From positions 1 to 64,000 of the forward strand of contig JAWKVP010000012.1 of the NCBI GenBank assembly GCA_041398005.1: a stretch of 64,000 nucleotides of DNA, given 5' to 3'. The position numbers and the translations under genes are program-made. Origin of the DNA: JAGREO01 sp020446285. Lineage in GTDB: Bacteria > Pseudomonadota > Alphaproteobacteria > Geminicoccales > Geminicoccaceae. Below, piece by piece: positions 8,058 to 16,942 of this stretch. The first letter of the stretch is position 1, and the number at the start of each line of letters is the position of its first letter. The notes beneath the pieces were generated by a model. That model worked only from the letters and a program-made list of their open reading frames with translations, did not search any database and was not told where the DNA came from.

Positions 8058-8690
8058 ATGGCCAGCGAGTGGTTGATCGGCATCCTGGATGCCATTGCGC
8101 TCAATCTGGGACAGCGACGGGATGAACTGGACAAGCTGGACGAGGCCGTCGGCGATGGTCGTCTGGGTGGCGATCTGCTCTCGTGCATCGAGGCAATCGA
8201 GGCGGAGGCGGCCGACATCGGATCCCTTCCGCCACCCGCAGCGATCCGCCGGATGGCGACATTGCTGCGGGAGAACACGACGACGGAGGCCCCCCGCTTC
8301 CTCGCGGTCGTGCTCGACGGCATGGCCGAACGGGCGGGCGACGACCGCCCGGCACCCTCCGGCGTCGCCCTCATGCTCGAAGGCGGCGTTCGCGCGCTCG
8401 AGCGGACCGGCGAGGTCGAACTCGGCATGAAGTCCATGTACGATGTCCTGCAGCCACTCTCGAAAGGTCTCTCCGCAGCCGTTCAGGGCGGTCACGATGA
8501 CGGGCTGGACAATCTCGCGATCTCGATCTGTGCACATACCATGCACCGCACGCGGGACATGCCGGCAAGACGCAGGAACGTGGATTTCGCCGATGATGCC
8601 GGCCTCGGGCACATGGATCCCGGTGCGTGCGCGGTGGCGCTGATCGTCGGCGCGATTGTCGGCGAGGTCGCCCGCTTCAACGAAGTCTGA
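8058..8690 (+). CDS. DhaL-like domain protein, degenerate
   Basis: A 210-residue all-helical protein resembling the ATP-binding DhaL domain of dihydroxyacetone kinases: LDEAVGDGRLGGDL near residue 26 aligns with the GDGDHG metal loop, GMKSMYDVLQPL with the mid-domain segment, and GHMDPGACAVALI with the C-terminal motif. The metal loop has lost one Asp (GDGR for GDGD), so activity is uncertain. No DhaK partner is nearby. GGGGAGAGG precedes the ATG. Confidence 0.65.
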   Translation: MASEWLIGILDAIALNLGQRRDELDKLDEAVGDGRLGGDLLSCIEAIEAEAADIGSLPPPAAIRRMATLLRENTTTEAPRFLAVVLDGMAERAGDDRPAPSGVALMLEGGVRALERTGEVELGMKSMYDVLQPLSKGLSAAVQGGHDDGLDNLAISICAHTMHRTRDMPARRRNVDFADDAGLGHMDPGACAVALIVGAIVGEVARFNEV

Positions 8691-8723
8691 CCGTGCGGGA
8701 TTGTTAAGATGGGCCGGAAATGT

Positions 8724-9230
8724 TCAGACGGGCGCGTCGATGTGAACCCGGACCCGGCGCCAGTTGAAGGCCGGATCGATGCCGACGCGCTTTTTGAGCC
8801 GTCCGACCTGTTCATGGACCAGATGCCGGATTCCGCGGTGAAAGAGGAGGCGATTCGGCAGTTCGCCACGTTCGATGTCTTCCATGACGAGGCTGTATAC
8901 ATCCGCCTCGGGCAGTGAACGTGCCTCGGTGCGGATATCGACGAGCCAACGCCCGTGCACCGCGTTGATTCGTTCGCCGAGGGTGCGGGTGATTCCGGCT
9001 GCGACCTCGTTTTCAATGAACTCGCGCGGAAGGATGATCTTCGCCCGCCAGTCGATGACCAGCGGCAGCTCGTAACCGCAAATGTCGCCGAATGCGAGGC
9101 TCTGCCCAAGCAGAAGGACACGCCGTCGGCCGTTCTCGTGTTCCGACACGAAGTCGAATGGCCCGACATCGGGAAGGCCCGAACGGAACGACTTGAGACT
9201 GTCGGCTGGTGTCAGTTCATATCTCATCAT
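8724..9230 (-). CDS. Conserved hypothetical protein, family not recognised
   Basis: A 168-residue soluble protein starting at the ATG-ATG at 9230. It has no signal peptide, membrane helix or motif I can name. Composition is mixed alpha/beta, with a basic C-terminal segment (RLKKRVGIDPAFNWRRVRVH). The much longer upstream reading is unlikely because it would overlap the metallohydrolase gene by more than 240 bases. It follows that gene by 26 bases on the same strand and may be co-transcribed. Confidence 0.55.
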   Translation of the reverse strand: MMRYELTPADSLKSFRSGLPDVGPFDFVSEHENGRRRVLLLGQSLAFGDICGYELPLVIDWRAKIILPREFIENEVAAGITRTLGERINAVHGRWLVDIRTEARSLPEADVYSLVMEDIERGELPNRLLFHRGIRHLVHEQVGRLKKRVGIDPAFNWRRVRVHIDAPV

Positions 9231-9256
9231 CACCCGACCAGGGTAGCAGGCTGCTG

Positions 9257-9793
9257 TTAATGGCGGGTAAATGCGGATTTTCTTTGCTGTTCCGTTGCAG
9301 GGATCCGTGAAGCCGGCCGGGCCGCGATCGTGCGGGAAGGTGCGTTGCCCTGCGTGAAGACCGGTGCCACCCGGACCTTCGCTTCGTTCAGGGTCCGTTC
9401 GAGATAGACACGTTCGAAACCGGCGAATGTCTCCAGAAGCCCGATATAGACCCGAACGAATTCCGGCCCGTGCGCATCGGCGGCGAGACCGTGCGCGCAT
9501 TCATGCAGGACGACGGCCTTCGTCCGTGCCCAGCGCGGCAGCTTGATGACGGCACGCGAGCCGCAGGCGTGCCGGCGGCCACGCCCGTCGGTCACCTCCG
9601 GCGGTTTCCATCCGCGTTCCTCGCAACGATCCGCCTCGCACAGGAGATAGACATCGAGGACGAGCGCGCGACAGGCGTCCAGCCCCATCGGATCGCAGGC
9701 AAGCGGCATCACGAACCGGCGCTCCCAGCCATAGACCCGGCTGCGCTGGAAATCGCGCGGACGTGTCGCCCTTGGTGGCGGAACACGGGTCAT
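9257..9793 (-). CDS. TIGR04338-like putative metallohydrolase
   Basis: About 178 residues. RDFQRSRVYGWERRF near the N-terminus and HECAHGL with downstream HGPEFVRVYIGLLE match the pattern of the TIGR04338 family, a zincin-like group with an HExxH-type site; the two His and the Glu are present. A Cys-containing insert (LLCEADRCEERGW) precedes the site. ATG 9793 fits the family start; a GTG/ATG further upstream would add about 14 residues. The substrate of the family is unknown. Confidence 0.65.
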   Translation of the reverse strand: MTRVPPPRATRPRDFQRSRVYGWERRFVMPLACDPMGLDACRALVLDVYLLCEADRCEERGWKPPEVTDGRGRRHACGSRAVIKLPRWARTKAVVLHECAHGLAADAHGPEFVRVYIGLLETFAGFERVYLERTLNEAKVRVAPVFTQGNAPSRTIAARPASRIPATEQQRKSAFTRH

Positions 9794-10114
9794 GCCGCCG
9801 CACAGCCACTGTCGGATCGCTCGCGTGAGCGCCAAGATTCGTCTCCCGTTTCAGCCACATCGACGCTGCCCGTTGCCGACAGGCCTGCCCGCCGGATCGC
9901 GCGAATGACGGGACAGAGGTAGCAGAATGTATCGCGTATCGCGAGATTGGCTATTCGGGTCGTGATCGATATCATCCGTTCAGGTCACCTTGCCGGCGCG
10001 GCCGGCGGATATTCCGCGCCGCGGCATGAGTTCGGGAGCGGAGCCGGACTTGTGGTCGACAGGGCCGGCTATATATGATTGCGTTCGACGGGACAGGCGC
10101 AGGAAAGGGAAACG
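9794..10114. other. Divergent intergenic region without a gene
   Basis: About 320 bases between the metallohydrolase start and the J-domain gene. It contains a short TATCGCG repeat near 9930 and a palindromic GATATC-containing stretch near 9965. It presumably holds both promoters. I see no RNA gene or credible small ORF. Confidence 0.4.
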
Positions 10115-11023
10115 ATGCGGTCGGCGGCGGACCCCAAGGGCTATTATCGAATCCTGGGCATCCAGCCGACGGCGAGCGCGGAGGATGTACGCCTCGCCTT
10201 CCGCGAGCAGGCGAAGATGCTGCACCCCGATCATGGCGAGCACGGGGATGGCGGCGAGAAGTTCAGGCTGCTGCGCGAAGCCTATGATATTCTCCGGGAT
10301 GCGCGAAAGCGCATGCAGTATGACGCCGAACGTCTGGCGGTCGAGGAACCCAGGCGGAGCCGGAAGGCGAAAGCGCATGTGACGGTCGAGCGTGATCCCG
10401 GCTGGCTCTTCTCCAACCGCACGATCAGCCTTGCCGCGGCTCTGTTGGCCGTTCTGTGCCTCGTTCTCACGGGCGTCCTCTGGTCCACCTTCGGAAAGCT
10501 CGACGAACGCGAGGACGAGGTGGATGAACTCTATCGCCGTCTCGCCGTCGCCATGCGGGACCAGGCCGATGTTCGCGCCCGCTATCGGGGAGCGAACTTC
10601 CTCAGGCTGGAGGACGCGCTCACCTCGAGCGGGGCGCTGGAATCGGGCCGGACGAGGCGCTTCGTTTTTCATGCGGAGCTCGAATTCAAGGATGAAAGCT
10701 CGGAGATCGACGGAAATCTCAGGGAGAATCTCGACAAGGCGGTTCTCGGTCTCGCCGAGACCATCGAGGAAATCCCGCAGGATCGGGACTGGCTCATCCT
10801 CATCGAAGGGCATTCGGGCGAAGCGGCGCGTCAGGCGGGCGTTTCGGTCGGTGCGTGGGAACTGTCGCTGCTGCGGCTCGGTTCGGTCGTCGACTATCTG
10901 GTCGCCAATGGCCTGCCGACCCAGCGACTTGCCGTGCGCTTCCAGGCAGGTTTCCAGCCGATCGGCGAGGCAGCGAGCGAGGGCGGAACGGTGGAGATGA
11001 AACTGCTCTGCTGCTATCGCTGA
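10115..11023 (+). CDS. J-domain protein fused to a membrane helix and OmpA-like domain
   Basis: 302 residues in three parts. Residues about 8-65 are a J domain with HPD (KMLHPDHG) and YDILRD. A single transmembrane helix lies at about 108-130. A charged coiled-coil (KLDEREDEVDELYRR) follows, then an OmpA/MotB-like domain with ILIEGHSGE, a repeated-turn segment WELSLLRLGSVVDYL and LPTQRLAVRFQAGFQP. The J domain would be cytoplasmic, recruiting DnaK, and the OmpA part periplasmic, possibly binding peptidoglycan. AGGAAAGG precedes the ATG at 10115. I know no named protein with this order. Confidence 0.75.
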   Translation: MRSAADPKGYYRILGIQPTASAEDVRLAFREQAKMLHPDHGEHGDGGEKFRLLREAYDILRDARKRMQYDAERLAVEEPRRSRKAKAHVTVERDPGWLFSNRTISLAAALLAVLCLVLTGVLWSTFGKLDEREDEVDELYRRLAVAMRDQADVRARYRGANFLRLEDALTSSGALESGRTRRFVFHAELEFKDESSEIDGNLRENLDKAVLGLAETIEEIPQDRDWLILIEGHSGEAARQAGVSVGAWELSLLRLGSVVDYLVANGLPTQRLAVRFQAGFQPIGEAASEGGTVEMKLLCCYR

Positions 11024-11106
11024 AGATCCGCTCCGGCAGGGTCGGGAACGGCTCCTTCCTCGCGAAACGGGAGAGGAATGCGGGGGCGGTCCCGAGGGTC
11101 TTTCCT

Positions 11107-11907
11107 TCACCTCGATTTCAGGAAGATCTCCAGCCCGACGAGCCGGTCCAGCAACCAGATCGCGACAACCGCGATGACGATATAGAGGACGGAGACGGCG
11201 GCGAGATCGGGGGTAATCACGCTTCGGATCGAATTGTAGATCTGGACCGGCAGCGTGACCGTGCGCGAGTCCGTCAGGAAGAGGCTGACGAGAAATTCGT
11301 TGAATGCCAGGATGAACATCAAAAGCGCGCCTGTGATGATCCCGGGGGCGACCGCTGGCAGTGTCACGGTCAGGAAAGCCTGCACGGGCGGTGCACCGCA
11401 GCTGCCGGCGGCGTTTTCCAGTTCCGGATCGAGATGGTTGACCGACGCGCTGACCGACCAGATCATGAAGGGCAGGTTGATGACGCAAAGCCCGACGCCG
11501 ACCGGCCAGAGCTGGCCAAGAATGCGGGCATGGCCGAACAGTGTCATCAGGGAAAGACCGGAAACGACGAGCGGGATCGTGAAGGGCAAAAGGAGATAGA
11601 TCCGGACGAGACCGCCGAACCTGAACCGGGTTCGAACGGTGGCAAGTGCGGCCAGTGTTCCGACCGGTATGCTGATCAGCGTGCAAATGATCGAGACAAG
11701 AAAGGTTCGCCACAGTGCCTGGCGAAAATCGTCGAGCTGCCAGAGTTCATTGTACCAGCGCAGCGACAGGCCGTCCGGCGGAAACCGGATGATCTCGCCG
11801 GCCGTGAATGAGGCGCCGATGACGATGACGGTCGGCAGGCTGAGCATTGCCACGACCAATGCGACCATGCCCCGAAGGACGATCCCTTTGGATCGCTCGC
11901 CGCTCAT
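11107..11907 (-). CDS. ABC transporter permease, PotC type
   Basis: A 266-residue inner-membrane protein with six hydrophobic helices and the EAA-loop region ELENAAGSCGAPPVQAFLTVTLP that docks on the ATPase. It resembles PotC-type permeases of the polyamine/Fe3+/2-aminoethylphosphonate class. The start overlaps the end of the upstream permease gene by four bases. It is the last gene of the importer operon. Confidence 0.88.
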   Translation of the reverse strand: MSGERSKGIVLRGMVALVVAMLSLPTVIVIGASFTAGEIIRFPPDGLSLRWYNELWQLDDFRQALWRTFLVSIICTLISIPVGTLAALATVRTRFRFGGLVRIYLLLPFTIPLVVSGLSLMTLFGHARILGQLWPVGVGLCVINLPFMIWSVSASVNHLDPELENAAGSCGAPPVQAFLTVTLPAVAPGIITGALLMFILAFNEFLVSLFLTDSRTVTLPVQIYNSIRSVITPDLAAVSVLYIVIAVVAIWLLDRLVGLEIFLKSR

Positions 11908-12866
11908 GGCCGCGCGCCCCTCATGCCAAGGGTTCCGGGCCCGGCGAGGTGGAATACGCCGGCAACGAGGATGCTCCCCACGGCGACGAGAATGACCGAC
12001 AGTGCCGATCCTAGTCCGGGATCGGAGATCTGGAAGAAGCTGTCATAGATCAGGTTGGCGATAAAGTCGTTCTTGCCGCCGCCAAGGATCTCCGGCATGG
12101 CGAAATCGGTGAGCGTCAGGGTGAAAACGACGACCGAGGCGCCGACGATGCCGGGGCTGGCCATGGGCAGGACCACATGACGGAAGGTGGAGGGCCACCG
12201 GGCGCCGAGGCCCTCGGATGCCAGTTCCACCTCTTCGCTGATCGCGGTGATCGCCGGCACGATCAGAAGGATGGCAAACGGCAGCATGTACTGGATGAGG
12301 CCGAAGATCACGGCTGGATAATTGTAGATCATGCCGGGCGGATCGATGCCGAAGCGGCCGAGAAACGTGCTGAGAATGCCCTCCTTGCCGAGAATGATCA
12401 GCCAGCCATAGGCGCGCACCACCTGGCCGATGAAGAATGGCAGGAACAGGGCCACGAGAAGGAACTTGCGGGCGGATCGCGACCGTGTGCGCACCAGCAC
12501 ATAGGCATAGGGAAAGGCGAGGGTGATGGTCACGACCGTGACGATCGCCGCCGCGAGCAAGGTTCGCATCAGCACATGGATATAGACGGGCCGTTCGAGG
12601 AAGGTGAGATAATTGGCGGCGGAGTATTCCGGTTTCAGGCGATATGTCGCGAGGCTCAGTTCGTGCATGCTGTGTTCGAGCATGATGCCGAGCCCGGCGA
12701 GCAACAGGCCGACGAGCAGCACGGCCGGAAGGAGGAAGGCCCGGCCGACGGCGAGGCCGGATCGAAAGGGCCAGAGTGCGGCGACAAGCTCCTCGATCCG
12801 GTCCAGAAGGCGCCAGGCCAGGGGAACGGGATGAGGATGCCGGTCGGACATCGGACGCCTTTCCAT
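11904..12866 (-). CDS. ABC transporter permease, PotB type
   Basis: A 320-residue inner-membrane permease, longer at the N-terminus than the PotC partner. The EAA loop ELASEGLGARWPSTFRHVVLP is near residue 215. LEHSMHELSLATYRL is part of the large first periplasmic loop typical of PotB proteins. It pairs with the downstream permease to form the channel; a strong hairpin separates it from the binding-protein gene. Confidence 0.88.
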   Translation of the reverse strand: MERRPMSDRHPHPVPLAWRLLDRIEELVAALWPFRSGLAVGRAFLLPAVLLVGLLLAGLGIMLEHSMHELSLATYRLKPEYSAANYLTFLERPVYIHVLMRTLLAAAIVTVVTITLAFPYAYVLVRTRSRSARKFLLVALFLPFFIGQVVRAYGWLIILGKEGILSTFLGRFGIDPPGMIYNYPAVIFGLIQYMLPFAILLIVPAITAISEEVELASEGLGARWPSTFRHVVLPMASPGIVGASVVVFTLTLTDFAMPEILGGGKNDFIANLIYDSFFQISDPGLGSALSVILVAVGSILVAGVFHLAGPGTLGMRGARP

Positions 12867-12886
12867 GATGAGCGGATGCCTTGCAG

Positions 12887-12929
12887 ACGCACGGAGGACG
12901 CGAAAGTCACGGCCGCGTCTTCCGTGCGT
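12887..12929 (-). other. 16-bp hairpin between binding-protein and permease genes
   Basis: Arms 12887-12902 and 12914-12929 pair over 16 bp with a single G-U, loop 11 nt. No U-run follows on the minus strand. In malE-malF-type operons such structures protect or process the binding-protein mRNA, giving excess binding protein over permease; that role here is inference. Confidence 0.6.
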
Positions 12930-12982
12930 TCCATTCGGTCAACCCTGTGGTTCAAATTCCTCGCTTGAACATCACGGATATT

Positions 12983-14074
12983 CTAGCTCTGAAAGATCTC
13001 GTTGAACTTCGCAAACCAGATGGGCTGGTTTTCGACGAGCACCGGAGACGGCACCGAGACGAGTGCTGCAAAATCCTCCGGTCTGGTCGGATAGGAGGGG
13101 TCGCCGACGAGATCGGCCGGTGGCTCGATACCCGGATAGACCGGAGGCAGGCCGAGGAGCGAGCACCATTTCTGCTGGGCTTCCATGGTGAGGGCGAAAT
13201 TGACGAACTCCCTTGCCCAATGCTCCTCGTTCGCGGGCAGGCCCCTTGGAATCCAGAGGCCATCGGTGTCAACCTTGCAGCCTTCCTCCGGCACGGTCCA
13301 TTCGACGGCGATACCCTGCTGTTTGGCGGCCCGGGCGTTCACCGAAATGGTGCAGGCGATGTCGATCTCGCCATTCTGGAACCAGGTCGTGAAATCGGCA
13401 TCCTCGCCGAGGAGCGGTTCGTTTTCCTTCAGCTTGCGATAGAATTCGTAACCCGGCTCCATATTGTCCGGAATGTCGGCGACGGTGCCACCGCCGGCAA
13501 TGACCGAGATCGGGTTGAAGCCGATACCGTCGTCATAGAGCGCGCACCGGCCCTTGAACTTCGGATCGAGCATCACCTTCCAGGAAGCCGGCGGTCCGTC
13601 GGGAAAGGCTTCGGGACGATAGGCGCAGACATAGACATAGGCGTAGGTGTTGACGAGCGGATAGCCTTCGAGGCCGACCGGTCTGGCGAGCGGCAGCAAT
13701 CCGTCGAGATTGGCAAGGTCCGACAGATCCACGGTGACACCGCGCAGTGCGGAGATCGTGGCATTGGTGGTGGTATCCCAGTTGACATGGACCGGCGGCG
13801 TCCGCCCCTGATCGACGGCCGCCCAGATCTTCGGCTTGATCTCGTTGTCCTCGGTGAAATCGAGGCGGACATCGATTCCGGTTGCCGCGGTGAACGGATC
13901 GGCCACACCTTCCTTCAGCGCATCGCCCCAGGCGCCACCCCAGGCGCGGACGATGATTTCATCCGGCTTGTCCTGCGCGCGCAGGATGGCGGGCATTGCC
14001 AGAAGCCCGGCCGCGCCGGCGCCGCCACCGAGCACGGTGCGTCTGGTCGTCTTCGATCCGATGAGATGGGGCAT
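12983..14074 (-). CDS. Extracellular substrate-binding protein of the polyamine/Fe ABC class, Tat-exported
   Basis: A 363-residue precursor. It begins with a twin-arginine signal (TTRRTVLGGG, hydrophobic run, cleavage after about AILRAQ). The body matches PotD/family-1 binding proteins: IIVRAWGGAWGDAL, a GTPPVHVNWDTTT hinge region and the C-terminal LVENQPIWFAKFNEIFQS. Substrate cannot be fixed from sequence. GGAGGAA precedes the ATG. Order ATPase, binding protein, permease, permease makes a full importer. Confidence 0.87.
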   Translation of the reverse strand: MPHLIGSKTTRRTVLGGGAGAAGLLAMPAILRAQDKPDEIIVRAWGGAWGDALKEGVADPFTAATGIDVRLDFTEDNEIKPKIWAAVDQGRTPPVHVNWDTTTNATISALRGVTVDLSDLANLDGLLPLARPVGLEGYPLVNTYAYVYVCAYRPEAFPDGPPASWKVMLDPKFKGRCALYDDGIGFNPISVIAGGGTVADIPDNMEPGYEFYRKLKENEPLLGEDADFTTWFQNGEIDIACTISVNARAAKQQGIAVEWTVPEEGCKVDTDGLWIPRGLPANEEHWAREFVNFALTMEAQQKWCSLLGLPPVYPGIEPPADLVGDPSYPTRPEDFAALVSVPSPVLVENQPIWFAKFNEIFQS

Positions 14075-14106
14075 GTCACGATTCCTCCGGTTTTGATGTC
14101 TGTCGT

Positions 14107-15228
14107 TCAGTCGACGGGGAATGCAAAAAGGTCCCTTTCCTTCCAGCCGAGGCGAACGGTCTCGCATTCCCGATATTCCGCGTGCCCGATCGGATCATGA
14201 TCGAACACATTCAGCACCGCACCGCCGAGACCCTCGACCTCGATCGTATAGAGGATCCGGTCGCCTTCGAAGATGCGCTGGATAATCCGGCCATCGACGC
14301 CATTCTCGAAGGAGGGTTCCTCGCCGGTGAGAATGTGCACCTGTTCCGCGCGTATGGCGCAGTCGACCGGTGCACCCGGTACCACCGGCTCGCCATTGGA
14401 ACGGCCCCTGAGCATGGTGTCTGCGATCCGGATCTCGACGCTGTTGCCCGATACGGCGACTGCCTCGCCCCTGAGAATGGATGTCATTCCCACGAACCCG
14501 GCGACAAACCTGTTTTCCGGCATGCGGTAAAGGTCGACCGGTGCGGCGGTCTGCTGGACGATGCCGTCATTCATCACGATGATCTTGTCCGACATCACCA
14601 GCGCCTCGCGCTGATCGTGTGTGACATTGATCGTGGTCACCCCGAGTTCCCGCTGGATGCGTCGAAATTCGAGTTGCATCTCCTCACGCAGCTTTCTGTC
14701 GAGTGCGGAGAGGGGTTCGTCGAGAAGGAGAAGGTCGGGGTCGTAGGAGAGGGCGCGGGCGATCGCGACCCGCTGCTGCTGGCCGCCGGAAAGCTCGTGC
14801 GGCCGGCGGTTCTCGTACCCCTCGAGCTTCACCAGCGCCAGATAGCGACGCACGCGTCCGGGAATGTCCTTTGGCCGGAATCGCCGCATCTTCAGCGGAT
14901 AGGCGACATTCTGGCCGGCGGTCATGTGCGGGAAGAGGGCCAGACGCTGGAACACCATGCCGATGGAACGACGGTAGGGAGGCACGTCCATGACGTCGGC
15001 GCCATGAATGCGAATCGTCCCTTCGCTCGGCAGTTCGAATCCCGCGATCATCCGAAGGAGCGTGGTCTTGCCGCAACCGCTCGGCCCGACGATCGTGAGA
15101 AACTCCCCCCGGTGAAGCGAAAGGCTCGCCCGGTCGACGACCAGCGTCTTGCCAAAGCGCTTGGAAACCTTGTCGATCTCGACCAGAGGCGTGTCGGTCC
15201 CGACCAGTGGATGATCGCTCGAGGCCAT
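14107..15228 (-). CDS. ABC transporter ATP-binding protein, PotA type
   Basis: A 373-residue cytoplasmic ATPase. Walker A GPSGCGKTT near residue 45, signature LSGGQQQRVAIARAL, Walker B LLLLDEPLSALD and the switch His in NVTHDQ are intact. The C-terminal TOBE-type domain begins near residue 270. It is the first gene of the importer operon, starting at ATG 15228 after GGGACAGGA. Confidence 0.92.
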   Translation of the reverse strand: MASSDHPLVGTDTPLVEIDKVSKRFGKTLVVDRASLSLHRGEFLTIVGPSGCGKTTLLRMIAGFELPSEGTIRIHGADVMDVPPYRRSIGMVFQRLALFPHMTAGQNVAYPLKMRRFRPKDIPGRVRRYLALVKLEGYENRRPHELSGGQQQRVAIARALSYDPDLLLLDEPLSALDRKLREEMQLEFRRIQRELGVTTINVTHDQREALVMSDKIIVMNDGIVQQTAAPVDLYRMPENRFVAGFVGMTSILRGEAVAVSGNSVEIRIADTMLRGRSNGEPVVPGAPVDCAIRAEQVHILTGEEPSFENGVDGRIIQRIFEGDRILYTIEVEGLGGAVLNVFDHDPIGHAEYRECETVRLGWKERDLFAFPVD

Positions 15229-15335
15229 TCCTGTCCCGGCTGGGTGCTGAAAAAGAAGTGATGGCCCGAAAGTTCGGTTCTGTACAGACAAATGGAGTTC
15301 GGCGAATGCCCGGGCGGCAGGGGCCGGGTTCACCG

Positions 15336-16115
15336 TCAGATCGAGGCGAGATAGCCGCCATCGACATAGATGATCTGACCGGTGAGATAGGCGGAAGCAT
15401 CGCCGGCCAGAAAGATGCAGACGCCGACAAGGTCGTCGAGATCGCCGAAACGGCCCATGGGGATCTTCTCCAGCATCCTCGCCTGCCAGTCGTCATCCCG
15501 ATAGAATGCCTCGGTGAGCCCGGTTCGAAAATAGCCGGGTCCGATGGCGTTGACGCGGATGCCCGAAGGCGACCATTCGCTCGACAATGCCCGCGTCATT
15601 CCCAGAATTCCACTCTTGGACGCAGTGTAGGGAACGGCTGTCGGCACTCCGACGGCCGAGGTGAGCGAACCGAGATTGATGATGCTGCCGCGCCGCCCTT
15701 CGTCGAGAAGTGGCTTCGCGAAGCCCTGGGCGACAAAAAAGGCGCTTTTGAGATTGGTGTCGACGATCTTGTCCCAGAGAGCCTCCGGGACCTCCCTCGA
15801 CGGGCGAACATCCTCGACGCCTGCATTGTTGACAAGAATCTCCGGCACCGGGCCGTTGGCGGCAATCTCCGCGTAAACCTCCTCGATGCGGGCGAGATCG
15901 CGAAGGTCGGCCTCATGGATCCGGCATTGGCGTCCGAGCGCCTCGACCTGCGCTTTCGTCCTCGACAGTCCCGAGGCCGTCCGGGCGATGGCGACGATAT
16001 CCGCACCGGCACCGGCCAGCCCGACCGCGACCGCCTGACCGATCCCCCGGCTTGCTCCGGTAACGATTGCAAGCCTGCCGCCGAGATCGAATCTGCCGAT
16101 GCCCGTCGCCGTCAA
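15336..16115 (-). CDS. Short-chain dehydrogenase/reductase
   Basis: A 259-residue classical SDR: TGASRGIG near 18, NNAGVED near 92, LGSLTSAVG with catalytic Ser, YTASKSG with Tyr/Lys, and GQIIYVDGGYL at the end. The overall pattern is close to KduD/gluconate-5-dehydrogenase-like enzymes, so a sugar or sugar-acid substrate is plausible. It lies just upstream of the ABC importer on the same strand (about 107 bases), suggesting that it acts on the imported compound. Confidence 0.85.
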   Translation of the reverse strand: MTATGIGRFDLGGRLAIVTGASRGIGQAVAVGLAGAGADIVAIARTASGLSRTKAQVEALGRQCRIHEADLRDLARIEEVYAEIAANGPVPEILVNNAGVEDVRPSREVPEALWDKIVDTNLKSAFFVAQGFAKPLLDEGRRGSIINLGSLTSAVGVPTAVPYTASKSGILGMTRALSSEWSPSGIRVNAIGPGYFRTGLTEAFYRDDDWQARMLEKIPMGRFGDLDDLVGVCIFLAGDASAYLTGQIIYVDGGYLASI

Positions 16116-16206
16116 TCCGGACCTCCATCATGGCTTCCGCAAGACGCGAACGACATCAGGGAAGCCTCCTTCCGCTTCCCTGTTCGCGGTGCGCCGCGCG
16201 GGATCG

Positions 16207-16863
16207 TCAGACGATCTTCTGCCCGGTGGATGCCCAGTCCTTGACGAAGGCGGCGAGGCCCTTGTCGGTGAGCGGATGCAGGGCAAGCTGGCGAAGAACC
16301 TTCGGCGGCAGTGTCGCGACGTGAGCACCCATGCGCGCGGCATCGATCACATGATTGGGGCTGCGCACGGAAGCCACCAGCACCTCGGTGGTGATCGCCG
16401 GATACTGGCTGTAAATCTCGACGACATCGGAAATCAGCTCCATTCCGTCCGCGCCGATATCGTCGAGACGGCCGACGAAGGGCGAGATGAAGGTTGCTCC
16501 GGCCTTGGCGGCGAGCAGTGCCTGCGCAGCGGAGAAGCACAAGGTGACATTGACCTGCGTGCCTTCGTCGGAAAGCGCCTTGCAGGCCTTGAGCCCGTCC
16601 CATGTCAGAGGCACCTTGATGCAGACATTGCCGGCAATCTCGCGCAGCCTGCGCCCTTCGGCGAGCATTCCGCCGAGGTCGGTCGCGGCCACCTCGGCGC
16701 TGACCGGCCCGTCCACGATGGAGCAGATCTCCTCCACCACCTCGAGAAAATTCCTGCCGGTCTGGGCGATCAGGGTGGGATTGGTCGTCACCCCGTCGAC
16801 GAGCCCGGTGGCATCCAGATCCCGGATCTCGTCAACATCACCGGTATCGACAAAGAACTTCAT
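16207..16863 (-). CDS. tal: Small transaldolase / fructose-6-phosphate aldolase family
   Basis: 218 residues. KFFVDTGDVDEI, GVTTNPTLIAQTGR and the Schiff-base Lys in NVCIKVPLTWDG mark the short class I transaldolase group (TalC/Fsa/MipB type). Typical length for this subfamily. Transaldolase activity in the pentose phosphate pathway is likely; F6P aldolase is the alternative. It is followed by an SDR gene 91 bases downstream. Confidence 0.88.
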   Translation of the reverse strand: MKFFVDTGDVDEIRDLDATGLVDGVTTNPTLIAQTGRNFLEVVEEICSIVDGPVSAEVAATDLGGMLAEGRRLREIAGNVCIKVPLTWDGLKACKALSDEGTQVNVTLCFSAAQALLAAKAGATFISPFVGRLDDIGADGMELISDVVEIYSQYPAITTEVLVASVRSPNHVIDAARMGAHVATLPPKVLRQLALHPLTDKGLAAFVKDWASTGQKIV

Positions 16864-16896
16864 GTTTCCTCCATGGCCACAACGATCCCTGTGCGG

Positions 16897-16922
16897 GGCC
16901 CGCATTGCGATGAATGCGGACC
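16897..16922 (-). other. 10-bp hairpin between hspQ and transaldolase genes
   Basis: Arms GGCCCGCATT (16897-16906) and AATGCGGACC (16913-16922) pair with one G-U, loop 6 nt. No T-run on either side. It may be an mRNA-processing or weak terminator structure. Confidence 0.4.
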
Positions 16923-16942
16923 GTGCTGCCCCGCCGCCCGGA

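Noticed and set aside
9980..11713. 577-residue minus-strand frame over the J-domain gene and permease
   Set aside because: Low-complexity reverse frame spanning two real genes; no matching domain.
12983..15228. Calling the ABC system a spermidine/putrescine importer
   Set aside because: The class also covers Fe3+ and phosphonates; sequence alone does not fix the substrate.
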